Made by a program: the position numbers and the translations under genes. A model generated the notes under the pieces. That model was not told the DNA's origin and did not search any database. It saw nothing but the letters and a program-made list of their open reading frames with translations. Below, in pieces: positions 18,269-26,586 of a stretch of 64,000 nucleotides of DNA. Source of the DNA: Enterovirga rhinocerotis (GTDB lineage Bacteria; Pseudomonadota; Alphaproteobacteria; Rhizobiales; Beijerinckiaceae); the NCBI RefSeq assembly GCF_004363955.1, contig NZ_SNZR01000014.1, positions 62,001 through 126,000 of the forward strand, read 5' to 3'. Numbering within the stretch: position 1 is the first letter of the stretch; each line of letters begins with the position of its first letter.

Positions 18269-18427
18269 ATGACCCTCGGCACCATTCTCATCATCATCCT
18301 CATTCTGATGCTGATCGGCGCAATCCCGAACTGGGGCTACAGCCGCGGCTGGGGCTACGGACCGAGCGGCGGTCTCGGACTGATCCTGGTGGTTGTCCTG
18401 ATCCTGGTCCTGATGGGGCGGATCTAG
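18269..18427 (+). CDS. DUF3309 family membrane miniprotein
   Basis: 52 residues from the ATG at 18269, preceded by a near-perfect AGGAGGA. It consists of two hydrophobic helices (TLGTILIIILILMLIGAIP and LGLILVVVLILVLMGRI) joined by a Gly/Trp/Tyr-rich loop, the DUF3309 pattern of small inner-membrane proteins common in proteobacteria. Function is unknown. Confidence 0.85.
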   Translation: MTLGTILIIILILMLIGAIPNWGYSRGWGYGPSGGLGLILVVVLILVLMGRI

Positions 18428-18449
18428 CGACGTTCGAGGAAAATAATCC

Positions 18450-18478
18450 TTGACACCGTCGCGCTCGTCGGCTAGACA
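18450..18478 (+). promoter_or_regulatory. putative sigma-70 promoter of the GTA cluster
   Basis: TTGACA at 18450-18455, a 17-base spacer, and TAGACA at 18473-18478, immediately after an AT-rich AAATAATCC stretch and 96 bases before the terS start. It is the best promoter match ahead of the gene transfer agent genes. Confidence 0.55.
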
Positions 18479-18527
18479 TCACGAACGCTGACGAATTGCG
18501 TCGAGGCGGTCCCGCTGCCTCCGCAGG

Positions 18528-18564
18528 GCGATCGATCGGAAGATCCGATCGGTCGCCTTTCTTT
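18528..18564 (+). terminator. leader hairpin with pyrimidine tail before terS
   Basis: A 12-bp inverted repeat (GCGATCGATCGG and CCGATCGGTCGC, one G-T pair, 5-base loop) is followed by CTTTCTTTC and lies between the promoter candidate and the terS ribosome-binding site. The tail is only half T, so it could be a weak intrinsic terminator or attenuator, or a site for a dimeric regulator (it contains nested CGATCG palindromes). Confidence 0.45.
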
Positions 18565-18574
18565 CAGGTGTCCC

Positions 18575-19075
18575 ATGACAGATCACGGCCCCCGGCCGAC
18601 CGCTCCAGCGGAGCATCGGACGCGGCTGCTCGACCGGCGCACCGTCGTGCCGAAGGCGACCCTCGCCTTCGACCTCGGCGTGAGCGAGCGGAGTGTGCGC
18701 CGCGCGAGCGACCGTCGGCGGGAGGCCGATAGACCACGCTCCGTCACGTCCTGCGCTGCCGACGGCGACAAGCCGGTCGACCGGCTCGCGGTCGGCCGGT
18801 CGATGGAGCGCTTCATCGCCAGCCGCATCGCGGCCTATGAACGGGCAGCCCTGGCCGGGACCGACGACGAGCCGGAGCGGACGGCGCGCACCGTCGGGCA
18901 TTATGCCCGGGCGCTCTCCCTCATCCGGGCCTACATGGCCGAAATCGAAAAGGATCGTGAGGACGATGCCGGACCGCCCGCGCGCAGCCTTGCCGAGCTG
19001 CGCGACGAGCTTCGTCGGCATCTCGAACGCCTATGGGACGAAAGCCGAGCAGGGGAGCGGGATCGAGGCGCTTGA
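18575..19075 (+). CDS. GTA small terminase-like protein (g1)
   Basis: 166 residues. The N-terminal part has a helix-turn-helix-like stretch (KATLAFDLGVSERSVRRASDR) and the remainder is helical and charged (a MAEIEKDRED coiled-coil region). Its position directly before the large terminase matches g1 of the Rhodobacter capsulatus GTA, the small terminase that guides DNA packaging. Similarity is mainly positional, so the assignment is moderate. It overlaps terL by 110 bases. Confidence 0.65.
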   Translation: MTDHGPRPTAPAEHRTRLLDRRTVVPKATLAFDLGVSERSVRRASDRRREADRPRSVTSCAADGDKPVDRLAVGRSMERFIASRIAAYERAALAGTDDEPERTARTVGHYARALSLIRAYMAEIEKDREDDAGPPARSLAELRDELRRHLERLWDESRAGERDRGA

Positions 19076-20336
19076 GCTGACGCGGCGCGAAGCCGAACGT
19101 CTTCTCGAGCTCTGGCACATCCTCTCTCATCCGAACCAGATCCCGCCCGAGGATGGAGCCTGGACGACCTGGCTCCTTCTCGGCGGGCGCGGCGCGGGCA
19201 AGACTCGCACCGGAGCCGAGTGGATCCGCGGCGCGGCCTTGGGGCAGCCCGGCTTCCTGGAGCCCGCGGCGGGCCGGATCGCGCTCGTCGGAGAAACGCA
19301 TGCGGCGGTTCGCGACGTGATGATCGAGGGGCCATCGGGCCTTCTCGCGATCCATGCGCTGCGGCGCGAGCGGCTTGCCTGGCTGCCGAGCCTGCGCCGC
19401 CTCGAATGGCCGAACGGCGCGATCGCGCACAGCTTCTCGTCGGAGGATCCCGACGGGCTCCGCGGCCCCCAATTCGGTGCGGCCTGGGCCGACGAACTCG
19501 CCAAGTGGCGCCATCCCGACGAGACCTGGGACATGCTGCAATTCGGCCTGAGGCTCGGGCGCGAGCCCCGTCAGGTCGTGACGACGACGCCTCGTCCGAT
19601 CCCCCTGCTGAAGCGGCTCCTGGCCGACCGGCGGACGATCGTGAGCCGCATGACGACACAGGAGAATGCGAAGCATCTCGCCCCGGCCTTCCTGCAGCAC
19701 GTCGTCGGTCTCTATGCCGGCACGCGGCTCGGGCGGCAGGAGCTCGACGGCGAGATGATCGAGGAGCGCCAGGACGCGCTCTGGAGCCGCAACGGGATCG
19801 AGGCGGTGCGGATCGCCGCGGCACCGGATCTCGTCCGGATCGTGGTGGCGGTCGATCCGCCCGCTTCGTCGGGCCTGCGCGCCGATGCCTGCGGCATCGT
19901 CGTCGCGGGAACTGACGAAGCCGGGACCGGCCATGTCCTCGCCGATGCCTCGCTCGAACGGGCGAAGCCTGCCGAATGGGCGGCGAAGGCGGTGGCCGCC
20001 TATCGGCGCTGGCATGCCGACGCGCTCGTCGCCGAGGCGAACCAGGGCGGCGAGATGGTCGCGGCCATCCTCCGGGAGGTCGATCCCGGCATCCCGGTGG
20101 TGAGCGTGCGGGCGACGCGCGGCAAGTACCTGCGGGCCGAGCCCGTCGCGCTTCTCTACGAGCAGGGCAGGGTGCGCCATGTCGGCGCCGTCCCGGCACT
20201 GGAGGACGAGATGGTCGATTTCAGCGCCGGCGGCCTCTCCTCGGGCCGCTCGCCGGATCGGCTCGACGCGCTCGTCTGGGCGCTCTCCGACCTGATGCTG
20301 CGACCGAAGGCCGAGCCGCGGCTGCGGATGCTCTAG
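18966..20336 (+). CDS. GTA terminase large subunit (g2)
   Basis: About 456 residues from the ATG at 18966, which lies inside the small terminase gene. The ATPase domain has Walker A GGRGAGKT (in WLLLGGRGAGKTRTGAEW), the ADELAKW segment with Walker B acidic residues, and the coupling motif TTTPRP. The nuclease domain begins IVVAVDPPASSG and ends with the acidic DRLDALVWAL motif. It packages DNA headfuls of host genome into the GTA capsid. Sequence and length match the DNA-packaging terminases of alphaproteobacterial GTAs. The start is uncertain, but the domain is intact. Confidence 0.9.
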   Translation: MPDRPRAALPSCATSFVGISNAYGTKAEQGSGIEALELTRREAERLLELWHILSHPNQIPPEDGAWTTWLLLGGRGAGKTRTGAEWIRGAALGQPGFLEPAAGRIALVGETHAAVRDVMIEGPSGLLAIHALRRERLAWLPSLRRLEWPNGAIAHSFSSEDPDGLRGPQFGAAWADELAKWRHPDETWDMLQFGLRLGREPRQVVTTTPRPIPLLKRLLADRRTIVSRMTTQENAKHLAPAFLQHVVGLYAGTRLGRQELDGEMIEERQDALWSRNGIEAVRIAAAPDLVRIVVAVDPPASSGLRADACGIVVAGTDEAGTGHVLADASLERAKPAEWAAKAVAAYRRWHADALVAEANQGGEMVAAILREVDPGIPVVSVRATRGKYLRAEPVALLYEQGRVRHVGAVPALEDEMVDFSAGGLSSGRSPDRLDALVWALSDLMLRPKAEPRLRML

Positions 20337-20370
20337 GTCGCCTTCGACGACACCGATCGAACTCCGACAG

Positions 20371-20398
20371 GCCCGGCTTCCGCCGGGTCTTTTCGTTT
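20371..20398 (+). terminator. terminator-like hairpin between terL and portal genes
   Basis: A GC-rich stem of 6-7 pairs (CCCGGC, loop TTCC, GCCGGG) at 20371-20388 is followed by TCTTTTCGTTT. It resembles an intrinsic terminator and could lower structural-gene transcription relative to the terminase genes unless read through. Confidence 0.55.
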
Positions 20399-20427
20399 CA
20401 GGACCCTCTTCTCGTCAGGACCCTGCC

Positions 20428-21648
20428 ATGCCTCATCCGATCCTGTCCTGGCTCGGCCTCGCCGGCGCTCGCCCGCCGCCCGGGTCCGAGGCGAAGGCCG
20501 CGCCGCCGCTCGGCGGGTCCCTGGCCGTCTACATGACCGGCCGGCCGGTCTGGACGGAGCGGGACTACGCGGCGCTCGCGCGCGAGGGGTTCCAGCGCAA
20601 CGCGGTGGTGCATCGGGCCGTGCGGCTCGTCGCCGAATCGGCTGCCTCGATCCCGCTCACGCTGACGCGGGACGGCCGCGAACTGGCCGATCATCCGATC
20701 GCGTCCCTCCTGTTGCGGCCGAATGCCCGCGAGAGCGGGACGCGCTTCCTGGAAGGGGCCTACGGGCATCTCCTGATCTCCGGCAACGCCTATCTCCATG
20801 CCTCCGCGCTGGAGGGGGAGCCTCGCGAACTCCACAACCTGCGCCCGGACCGGATGCAGGTGGTCGCGGGCGAGGACGGCTGGCCGGTCGCCTACGATTA
20901 CCGCGCGGGAAGCCGGACCCTCCGTTTCGACCAGGCGGGGCAGGGGCCGCCGCCGATCCTGCATCTGACGCTCTTCCATCCGCTCGACGACCATTACGGC
21001 CTCTCGCCCATGGAGGCGGCGGCCGTGGCGCTCGACATCCACAACGCGGCCGGGGCCTGGAACAAGGCGCTGCTCGACAATGCGGCGCGGCCCTCGGGCG
21101 CGCTCGTCTTCGTCGGACCCGCCGGGACGGCCCTTTCGGATGCGCAGTTCGACAGGCTGAAGGGCGAACTGGAGACGAGCTACCAGGGCGCCGCCAATGC
21201 CGGGCGGCCGCTCCTGCTGGAGGGCGGGCTCGACTGGAAGCCGCTGTCGCTCTCGCCGAAGGACATGGACTTCATCGAGGCCAAGAACGGCGCCGCGCGG
21301 GAGATCGCGCTCGCTTTCGGCGTGCCGCCGCTGCTGCTCGGGCTGCCGGGCGACAACACCTATGCCAATTACGCGGAGGCCAACCGCTCCTTCTACCGAC
21401 AGACCGTGATCCCGCTCGTGCGGCGAACGGCGGAGGCGGTGGTCCAGTGGCTCGGCCCGGCCTTCGGCGACGGGTTCCGGCTCGAGCCCGACCTCGACGC
21501 GATCGAGGCGCTCGCCCTCGAGCGCGAGTCGCTGTGGCGCCGGCTCGGGGCGGCGAGCTTCCTCGACGACGACGAGCGGCGAGAGGCGGTTGGCTACGGC
21601 CGCCGCGCGCCGCGCACCGATCCCCATCCGAGCGGAGAACCGACATGA
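20428..21648 (+). CDS. GTA portal protein (HK97 family, g3)
   Basis: 406 residues, normal for HK97-type portals. The portal forms the dodecameric ring through which DNA enters the capsid. Family patterns include FQRNAVVHRAVRLVAESAASIPL near the N-terminus, LRPDRMQV, LFHPLDDHYGLSPMEAA and the C-terminal AFGVPPLLLGLPGDNTYANYAEANR. The ATG at 20428 is well placed after the terminator-like hairpin. The stop overlaps the protease start (ATGA). Confidence 0.95.
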   Translation: MPHPILSWLGLAGARPPPGSEAKAAPPLGGSLAVYMTGRPVWTERDYAALAREGFQRNAVVHRAVRLVAESAASIPLTLTRDGRELADHPIASLLLRPNARESGTRFLEGAYGHLLISGNAYLHASALEGEPRELHNLRPDRMQVVAGEDGWPVAYDYRAGSRTLRFDQAGQGPPPILHLTLFHPLDDHYGLSPMEAAAVALDIHNAAGAWNKALLDNAARPSGALVFVGPAGTALSDAQFDRLKGELETSYQGAANAGRPLLLEGGLDWKPLSLSPKDMDFIEAKNGAAREIALAFGVPPLLLGLPGDNTYANYAEANRSFYRQTVIPLVRRTAEAVVQWLGPAFGDGFRLEPDLDAIEALALERESLWRRLGAASFLDDDERREAVGYGRRAPRTDPHPSGEPT

Positions 21649-22253
21649 GCGAACGCCGCGCCTTCGAGCGCGACCGGCATGCACGGGCCGGCCCGCATCT
21701 CGAGGTCAAGCTCCTCGGCGATCCGGGCCTCGTCCTCTCGGGCGACATGGAGTTCGAGGGCTATGCGAGCCTCTTCGACATCCCCGATCTCGGCCGCGAC
21801 ATCGTTCTGCGCGGCGCCTTCGCCGAGAGCCTCGGACGGCGCGGACCGGCCGGCATCCGCATGCTCTGGCAGCACGATCCGGCCGAGCCGATCGGCCGCT
21901 GGCTCTCCGTCGCGGAGGATCGGCGCGGCCTCAGGGTCCGTGGCCGTCTCAACCCCGCCGTCGGCCGGGCGCGCGAGATCGCCGCTCTCCTTCGGGAGGG
22001 GGCGGTCGACGGCCTGTCGATCGGCTTCCGGGTCGTCGAGGCGGATCGCGACCGGGCACGCGGTCTCCGCCGCCTGATCCGCGTCGACCTGTGGGAGATC
22101 TCGCTCGTCACCTTCCCGATGCTCCCCGGCGCCCGCGTCGAGGCGCGGCCGCCTCCGCCAGGCGGCGCGCCGCTCACGCTCGCCATCCGCCGGGCCGCAC
22201 GCCGGCTCTCCCAACCCGCGGCTCTCGCCGCCGCTTCAGCAAGGACGCGATGA
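21645..22253 (+). CDS. GTA prohead protease (HK97 family, g4)
   Basis: 202 residues. The serine protease cleaves the capsid protein delta domain during head maturation. The catalytic His is in MLWQHDPAEPIG (His77) and the Ser in VDGLSIGF (Ser125); the EGYASLFD beta-strand near the N-terminus matches the family. It starts in a 4-base overlap with the portal gene and ends in one with the capsid gene. The C-terminal tail is Arg/Ala-rich. Confidence 0.93.
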   Translation: MSERRAFERDRHARAGPHLEVKLLGDPGLVLSGDMEFEGYASLFDIPDLGRDIVLRGAFAESLGRRGPAGIRMLWQHDPAEPIGRWLSVAEDRRGLRVRGRLNPAVGRAREIAALLREGAVDGLSIGFRVVEADRDRARGLRRLIRVDLWEISLVTFPMLPGARVEARPPPPGGAPLTLAIRRAARRLSQPAALAAASARTR

Positions 22254-23518
22254 CCATGGATACCAGCCTCCACGCCGCTGCCCCCGAGACCAAGAATGCC
22301 CCCTCCGCCTCGGCCGAGGTGGCGCAGGCCTTCGACGAGTTCGCGCGCACCTTCGACGCCTTCCGCGAGGCCAATGACGAGCGCCTCGCGCAGATCGAGA
22401 CCCGGCTCGCGCCGGATGTCGTGACGGAGGAGAAGCTCGCCCGTATCGACCGTGCCCTCGACGACGCGCAGCGGCGTCTCGACAGGGTTCAGCTCGACAG
22501 CCGGCGCCCCGTCCTCGGCGGCACGCCTGAGCGCCGCGACCCGACGGCGGCCGAGCACAAGAGCGCCTTCGACCTCTATGTCCGCTCCGGCGAGGCGGCC
22601 GGGCTCAAGACGCTCGAAGCGAAGGCCCTGTCGGCCGGCTCCGGCCCCGATGGCGGCTATCTCGTTCCGACGGCCGTCGAGAAGGAGGTGCTGTCGCGTC
22701 TCGCGGCAATCTCGCCGATCCGCGCCATCGCCTCGGTCCGTGTGATCTCGTCGGGCCAGTACAAGCGCGCCTTCTCGACCGCAGGACCGGCGACGGGCTG
22801 GGTCGGCGAGACCGCGGCCCGGCCCCAGACCGCGAGCCCGACCCTCGCCGAACTCTCCTTCCCGGCCATGGAGCTCTACGCCATGCCGGCGGCGACGCAG
22901 ACGCTGCTCGACGATGCCATCGTCAATATCGACGACTGGCTGGCGAGCGAGGTCGAGACGGCTTTCGCCACCCAGGAGGGGGCGGCTTTCGTCAGCGGCG
23001 ACGGCATCAACAAGCCCAAGGGCTTCCTCGCCTCGACGACGGTCGACGAAACCGCATGGGCCTGGGGCAGCCTCGGCTTCGTCGAGACGGGCGCCGCCGG
23101 CGCCTTCGCCGCGACCGACCCGGCCGATTGCCTCGTCGACCTCGTCTATGCGCTCAAGGCCGGCTATCGCCAGAATGCGACGTTCGTCATGAACCGGCGG
23201 ACGCAGAGCGCCGTGCGCAAGCTGAAGGACGAGAGCGGCGCCTATCTCTGGCAACCGCCGGGCGCCGCGGGCCAGCCGGCGACGCTGATGTCGTTCCCGG
23301 TCGTCGAGGCCGAGGACATGCCGAACATCGCAACGGGCAGCCTCTCGATCGCCTTCGGCGATTTCCGACGCGGATATCTCGTCGTCGACCGGGCCGGCAT
23401 CCGGATCCTGCGAGACCCCTATTCCGCCAAGCCCTACGTCCTGTTCTACACGACGAAGCGCGTCGGCGGCGGGGTGCAGGATTACGACGCGATCAAGCTG
23501 CTGAAATTCGCGGCCTGA
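22250..23518 (+). CDS. GTA major capsid protein (HK97 fold, g5)
   Basis: 422 residues. The first roughly 100 form an acidic helical delta/scaffold domain (FDEFARTFDAFREANDERLAQIETRLAP), followed by the HK97 fold, which begins near LEAKALSAGSGPDGGYLVP and includes the DGINKPKGF loop and the C-terminal RILRDPYSAKPYVLFYTTKRVGGGV. The start is taken at the ATG overlapping the protease stop; a second in-frame ATG lies 6 bases on. It builds the GTA head. Two serine protease genes on the other strand follow it. Confidence 0.95.
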   Translation: MTMDTSLHAAAPETKNAPSASAEVAQAFDEFARTFDAFREANDERLAQIETRLAPDVVTEEKLARIDRALDDAQRRLDRVQLDSRRPVLGGTPERRDPTAAEHKSAFDLYVRSGEAAGLKTLEAKALSAGSGPDGGYLVPTAVEKEVLSRLAAISPIRAIASVRVISSGQYKRAFSTAGPATGWVGETAARPQTASPTLAELSFPAMELYAMPAATQTLLDDAIVNIDDWLASEVETAFATQEGAAFVSGDGINKPKGFLASTTVDETAWAWGSLGFVETGAAGAFAATDPADCLVDLVYALKAGYRQNATFVMNRRTQSAVRKLKDESGAYLWQPPGAAGQPATLMSFPVVEAEDMPNIATGSLSIAFGDFRRGYLVVDRAGIRILRDPYSAKPYVLFYTTKRVGGGVQDYDAIKLLKFAA

Positions 23519-23532
23519 TCGCTGCCTGCGAT

Positions 23533-24381
23533 CTACCGGGCGACCCAGTCATAGGCGCTGGCGCCCCTGCGCTCGTCGACGAACCGTCGCAGGTCGTAGG
23601 ATCGCCGGGCGATCCAATCCCTGTGTTCGGCGACGGGCGTGACGGCGGTGAGGCCGCCGCAGGCGGTCGCGACGCGCGTCCTGCGTGCCCCGCTCGACCA
23701 GCTCACGATCCCGAGGAGCTGGTAGTTGCCGGGTCCTCCGCGCACGATCGGGCCGCCCGAATCGCCGCGGCAGGCACCGGCTCCCGGGGTCTGGGCGAGG
23801 CGGCGGCGGTCGGCCATGAGCAGAACCCGGTTCGCGACTTCGAGCGTGCCGAGCGTGACCAGCGGAGCCTGCCGGAGAACGCGCGCCGATCTGCGGTGCC
23901 GCTCGGCGGTGAGGCCGAACCCGGCGAGGTTGACGATCTCGCCGGGGGCGACCTGCGTCGCGTAGCGCGGATCGAGTGGCGTGAATTCCGGGCCGAGAGA
24001 GCCCTCGAGCTTCAGGATGGCGAGATCGGTGCCCGGCTGGTTGCGGGGCGTCGTGCCGGCGACGAAGCTCGGATGCATCGCCGCCGCGACGGCGCGGATC
24101 GAGTGGCGCCGGAAGCGGCGGTCCACCACGACCACGCGGTAGCTGGCCCGCTGCAGGACGCAATGCGCCGCCGTGAGGATGAGATCGGGCGCGATGACCG
24201 CGCCGGTGCAGAGTTCGCCTCTGGAACTCTCGATCTGGACGACGGAGGAGCGGATCCCATGGGGATCCCGCGCGACGCTGCCGCCGGAGATGGCCCGCGC
24301 CGGAACCGGTGCGACGGCGACGAGCAGGGCTATGACGGCCGGCAGAATCGCGAGGCCGCGGAGCGAGCGGAATCGAAGCAT
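23533..24381 (-). CDS. secreted trypsin-like serine protease, antisense inside the GTA cluster
   Basis: 282 residues of the S1 chymotrypsin family. A Sec signal peptide (about 1-30, ending PARA) is followed directly by ISGGS, which matches the I-x-G-G mature N-terminus of active trypsins. The catalytic triad is visible as His73 (LTAAHC), Asp119 (GTDLAIL) and Ser208 (GACRGDSGGP). The mature enzyme would be periplasmic or secreted. It is transcribed opposite to the GTA genes and ends 14 bases from the capsid gene stop. Substrate is unknown. Confidence 0.9.
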   Translation of the reverse strand: MLRFRSLRGLAILPAVIALLVAVAPVPARAISGGSVARDPHGIRSSVVQIESSRGELCTGAVIAPDLILTAAHCVLQRASYRVVVVDRRFRRHSIRAVAAAMHPSFVAGTTPRNQPGTDLAILKLEGSLGPEFTPLDPRYATQVAPGEIVNLAGFGLTAERHRRSARVLRQAPLVTLGTLEVANRVLLMADRRRLAQTPGAGACRGDSGGPIVRGGPGNYQLLGIVSWSSGARRTRVATACGGLTAVTPVAEHRDWIARRSYDLRRFVDERRGASAYDWVAR

Positions 24382-24456
24382 GGCCGCGAAGCTTTGCCAG
24401 AGCGGGGCCGCGAAGGCTAGGCGGGCGCGGCTCGCCCCGGACCGACGAGCGTCGGG

Positions 24457-25236
24457 TCAGCGCCAGGCGGCCTGGCGGCCCCAGCGGGACAGGATCGAAT
24501 CGATCCAGTGCCGTTGCGGACCGACAAGCGTGCCCTGGGTCAGCTCGCCGCAGCGCGTCTTGCCTCCGCCCCCGGCCCAGCCGGTGATCGCGACGACGGC
24601 TCCGCCGGAGCCGGCGATCGGGCCGCCCGAATCGCCGCCGCAGGCCCCGGCCGGGCCGTCGATGGCCTTGGCCCAGATCAGGATCCTGCCGGGCCCGTGC
24701 GGCTGGATGGTCGTCAACGCGGCCGTCCTGAACGTGCCGCTCGACCGGCCGTCGCCCTCTCGGGCGATGCCGTAGCCGCCGAGCGTGATCGCGGTCCCGG
24801 CCGGCGGGATCGCGGCGGAAAGCGTTGCCGCGCCGAACCGCGCCGGCAGCGGCTCCGAAAGCCGGATCAGGGCGAGATCGACCGACCGCCGCCGGGATCT
24901 CTCGGCACCGCGGACATAGCCCTGATGGACGGCGATCTCGGCCGGTTCCGCGAGAACCGGCTCGCCGCCGGGGCCGCGATAATGGACCCGGTATTGCCCG
25001 GCGCCCGAGGCGCAATGGCCGGCCGTCAGCACGACGTCCGGCGCGAGGACGACGCCCGAACAGATCCCGCCGCGCGAGGACAGCACCATCACGCTCGCGC
25101 GCGAGAGCGGGCCGGCATCCTCGGAGCCGCCGACCACCGCCCGCGCCGACGCGGGCGCGAGCAGCAGCGCCAGGGCGCCGAGGCACAGAACCAGGCATCG
25201 ATTGAGGCGGGCGCGGCCCGCTCGTTCCGGAGACAT
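24457..25236 (-). CDS. second secreted trypsin-like serine protease, antisense inside the GTA cluster
   Basis: 259 residues from the ATG at 25236. A signal peptide (about 12-33, ending ASARA) runs directly into VVGGS. The triad is His74 (LTAGHC), Asp120 (VDLALIRL) and Ser203 (GACGGDSGGP). It is a diverged paralogue of the next gene downstream, with 75 bases between them, so a local duplication is likely. Its start is only 3 bases from the divergent start of the GTA adaptor gene, so the promoters must overlap coding sequence or the compact junction. Confidence 0.9.
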   Translation of the reverse strand: MSPERAGRARLNRCLVLCLGALALLLAPASARAVVGGSEDAGPLSRASVMVLSSRGGICSGVVLAPDVVLTAGHCASGAGQYRVHYRGPGGEPVLAEPAEIAVHQGYVRGAERSRRRSVDLALIRLSEPLPARFGAATLSAAIPPAGTAITLGGYGIAREGDGRSSGTFRTAALTTIQPHGPGRILIWAKAIDGPAGACGGDSGGPIAGSGGAVVAITGWAGGGGKTRCGELTQGTLVGPQRHWIDSILSRWGRQAAWR

Positions 25237-25239
25237 CGC

Positions 25240-25830
25240 ATGAACCCGATACGTCTCGCCGGCCCGGCCGTCGAGCCGATCCCGCTCGCCGGGATGAAGG
25301 CCTATCTCCGCCTCGACGGGGACGACGAGGACGATCTCGTCGCGGCGCTGGTCGCGGCCGGTCGGCTCACCGTCGAGCGCCTGGCGAAGATCATGCTGAT
25401 CGAGCAGACGTGGCGCTGGACGCTGCCTGCCTGGCCGGCCGATCGCGTGGTCAGGCTGCTGCCGTTCCATCCCGTGATCGGGATCGCGGAGATCCGCGTC
25501 GCCGTGGAGGCCGGCGCGACGCCCGACGTCCTGCCGGACACCCTCTACCGCCTCGACACGAGCGTCGATCCGGCCCGGCTCGTGGTCTCGTCCGAGGCGC
25601 CGGATCTCGCGCCGACGGGCCGGATCGAGATCGACGTCGTCTGCGGCTACGGTTCGGCGCCCGGCGCGGTGCCTGAGCCGCTGATCCTCGCGATCCGGCG
25701 TCTGGCCGCCTATTGGTTCGAGCATCGCGGCGATCCCTCGGCCGCCGATCCCCGTCCGGCCCAGGTCCCGAGCCTGCCGGCCGACGCCCTCGCGCTGATC
25801 GCCCCGTTTCGCCGGACGAGGCTCGCATGA
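25240..25830 (+). CDS. GTA head-tail adaptor (g6)
   Basis: 196 residues. Typical patterns of the connector family are AGMKAYLRLDGDDEDDLVAALVAAGRLTVE near the N-terminus and IEIDVVCGYG, followed by ILAIRRLAAYWFEHRG. This protein extends the portal and links the head to the tail. It is the first gene after the two inserted antisense proteases and lacks the usual tight linkage with the capsid gene. The stop overlaps the next start. Confidence 0.88.
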   Translation: MNPIRLAGPAVEPIPLAGMKAYLRLDGDDEDDLVAALVAAGRLTVERLAKIMLIEQTWRWTLPAWPADRVVRLLPFHPVIGIAEIRVAVEAGATPDVLPDTLYRLDTSVDPARLVVSSEAPDLAPTGRIEIDVVCGYGSAPGAVPEPLILAIRRLAAYWFEHRGDPSAADPRPAQVPSLPADALALIAPFRRTRLA

Positions 25831-26159
25831 GCGCCCGGCCCGAAATCGGCGCGCGAGGGCGCCGCTTCACGCTCGAGGTGCCGCAGGAGACACCTGACGG
25901 GTTCGGCGGAGTGATCCGCAGCTACCAGCCCGGCCCCCGCCTCTGGGGCGCGATCGCGCTCCTCAGCACGATGGAGCGAATCCGGGCCGACCGGGCCGAA
26001 GCGGCTGCCACCCATCGCGTGACCTTCGCCTTCCGGGACGATCTCACGCCCGACAGGCGCCTCACGCTCGGCACGCGCCGCTTCCGCATCAGGAGCGCCT
26101 CCGATCCCGACGGGAGGCGGCGCTCGACGGTCTGCCTGGTCGAGGAGATCGCCGGATGA
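25827..26159 (+). CDS. GTA head-completion/stopper protein (g7)
   Basis: 110 residues from the ATG overlapping the adaptor stop. The sequence is mostly beta with the pattern FTLEVPQETPDGFGGVIRSY ... LWGAIALLS ... HRVTFAFRDDLTPDRRLTLG typical of the SPP1 gp16/head-tail joining family. It closes the connector after packaging. Position between adaptor and tail terminator supports g7. Confidence 0.85.
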   Translation: MSARPEIGARGRRFTLEVPQETPDGFGGVIRSYQPGPRLWGAIALLSTMERIRADRAEAAATHRVTFAFRDDLTPDRRLTLGTRRFRIRSASDPDGRRRSTVCLVEEIAG

Positions 26160-26560
26160 GTTCTCCCATTCTGCCGCTTCGGGCGGCGATCCGCGCGCTT
26201 TGCCTCGCCGACGCGCCCCTGGCGGCCCTGATGGACCGCGCCATCCACGACGAGGCGCCGCGTGGCGGCGCTCCGGCCCATGCGACCTTCGGCGACGTCG
26301 TCCTTCGCGATGCCTCGTCCTCCACGGAGCGCGGCCACGAGCAGGAGATCGCGATCCGCGTCTGGGCTAGGCCCGGCAGCGCGGCGAGCGCGCTCAAGGC
26401 CGCCGATCGCCTGGTCGCCCTGCTCGATGATTCATCGCCACCGCTCCCGGGGCACCGCCTCGTCTCGCTGACCGTGACCGCGATCGAAACCGAGCGCGAC
26501 CCGGACAGCGACACCATCCTCGTCACGATCCGGCTGCGGGCCGTGACGGAGGTCGCCTGA
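26156..26560 (+). CDS. GTA tail terminator (DUF3168, g8)
   Basis: 134 residues of the DUF3168 family, seen in LRAAIRALCLADAPLAAL, then a loop, HATFGDVVLRDASSS and EQEIAIRVWARPGSAASALKAADRL. The protein caps the tail tube and joins it to the connector. Starts in an ATGA overlap with the stopper gene. Confidence 0.88.
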   Translation: MSSPILPLRAAIRALCLADAPLAALMDRAIHDEAPRGGAPAHATFGDVVLRDASSSTERGHEQEIAIRVWARPGSAASALKAADRLVALLDDSSPPLPGHRLVSLTVTAIETERDPDSDTILVTIRLRAVTEVA

Positions 26561-26586
26561 GCGATCCGCATCACAAGGACACGACC

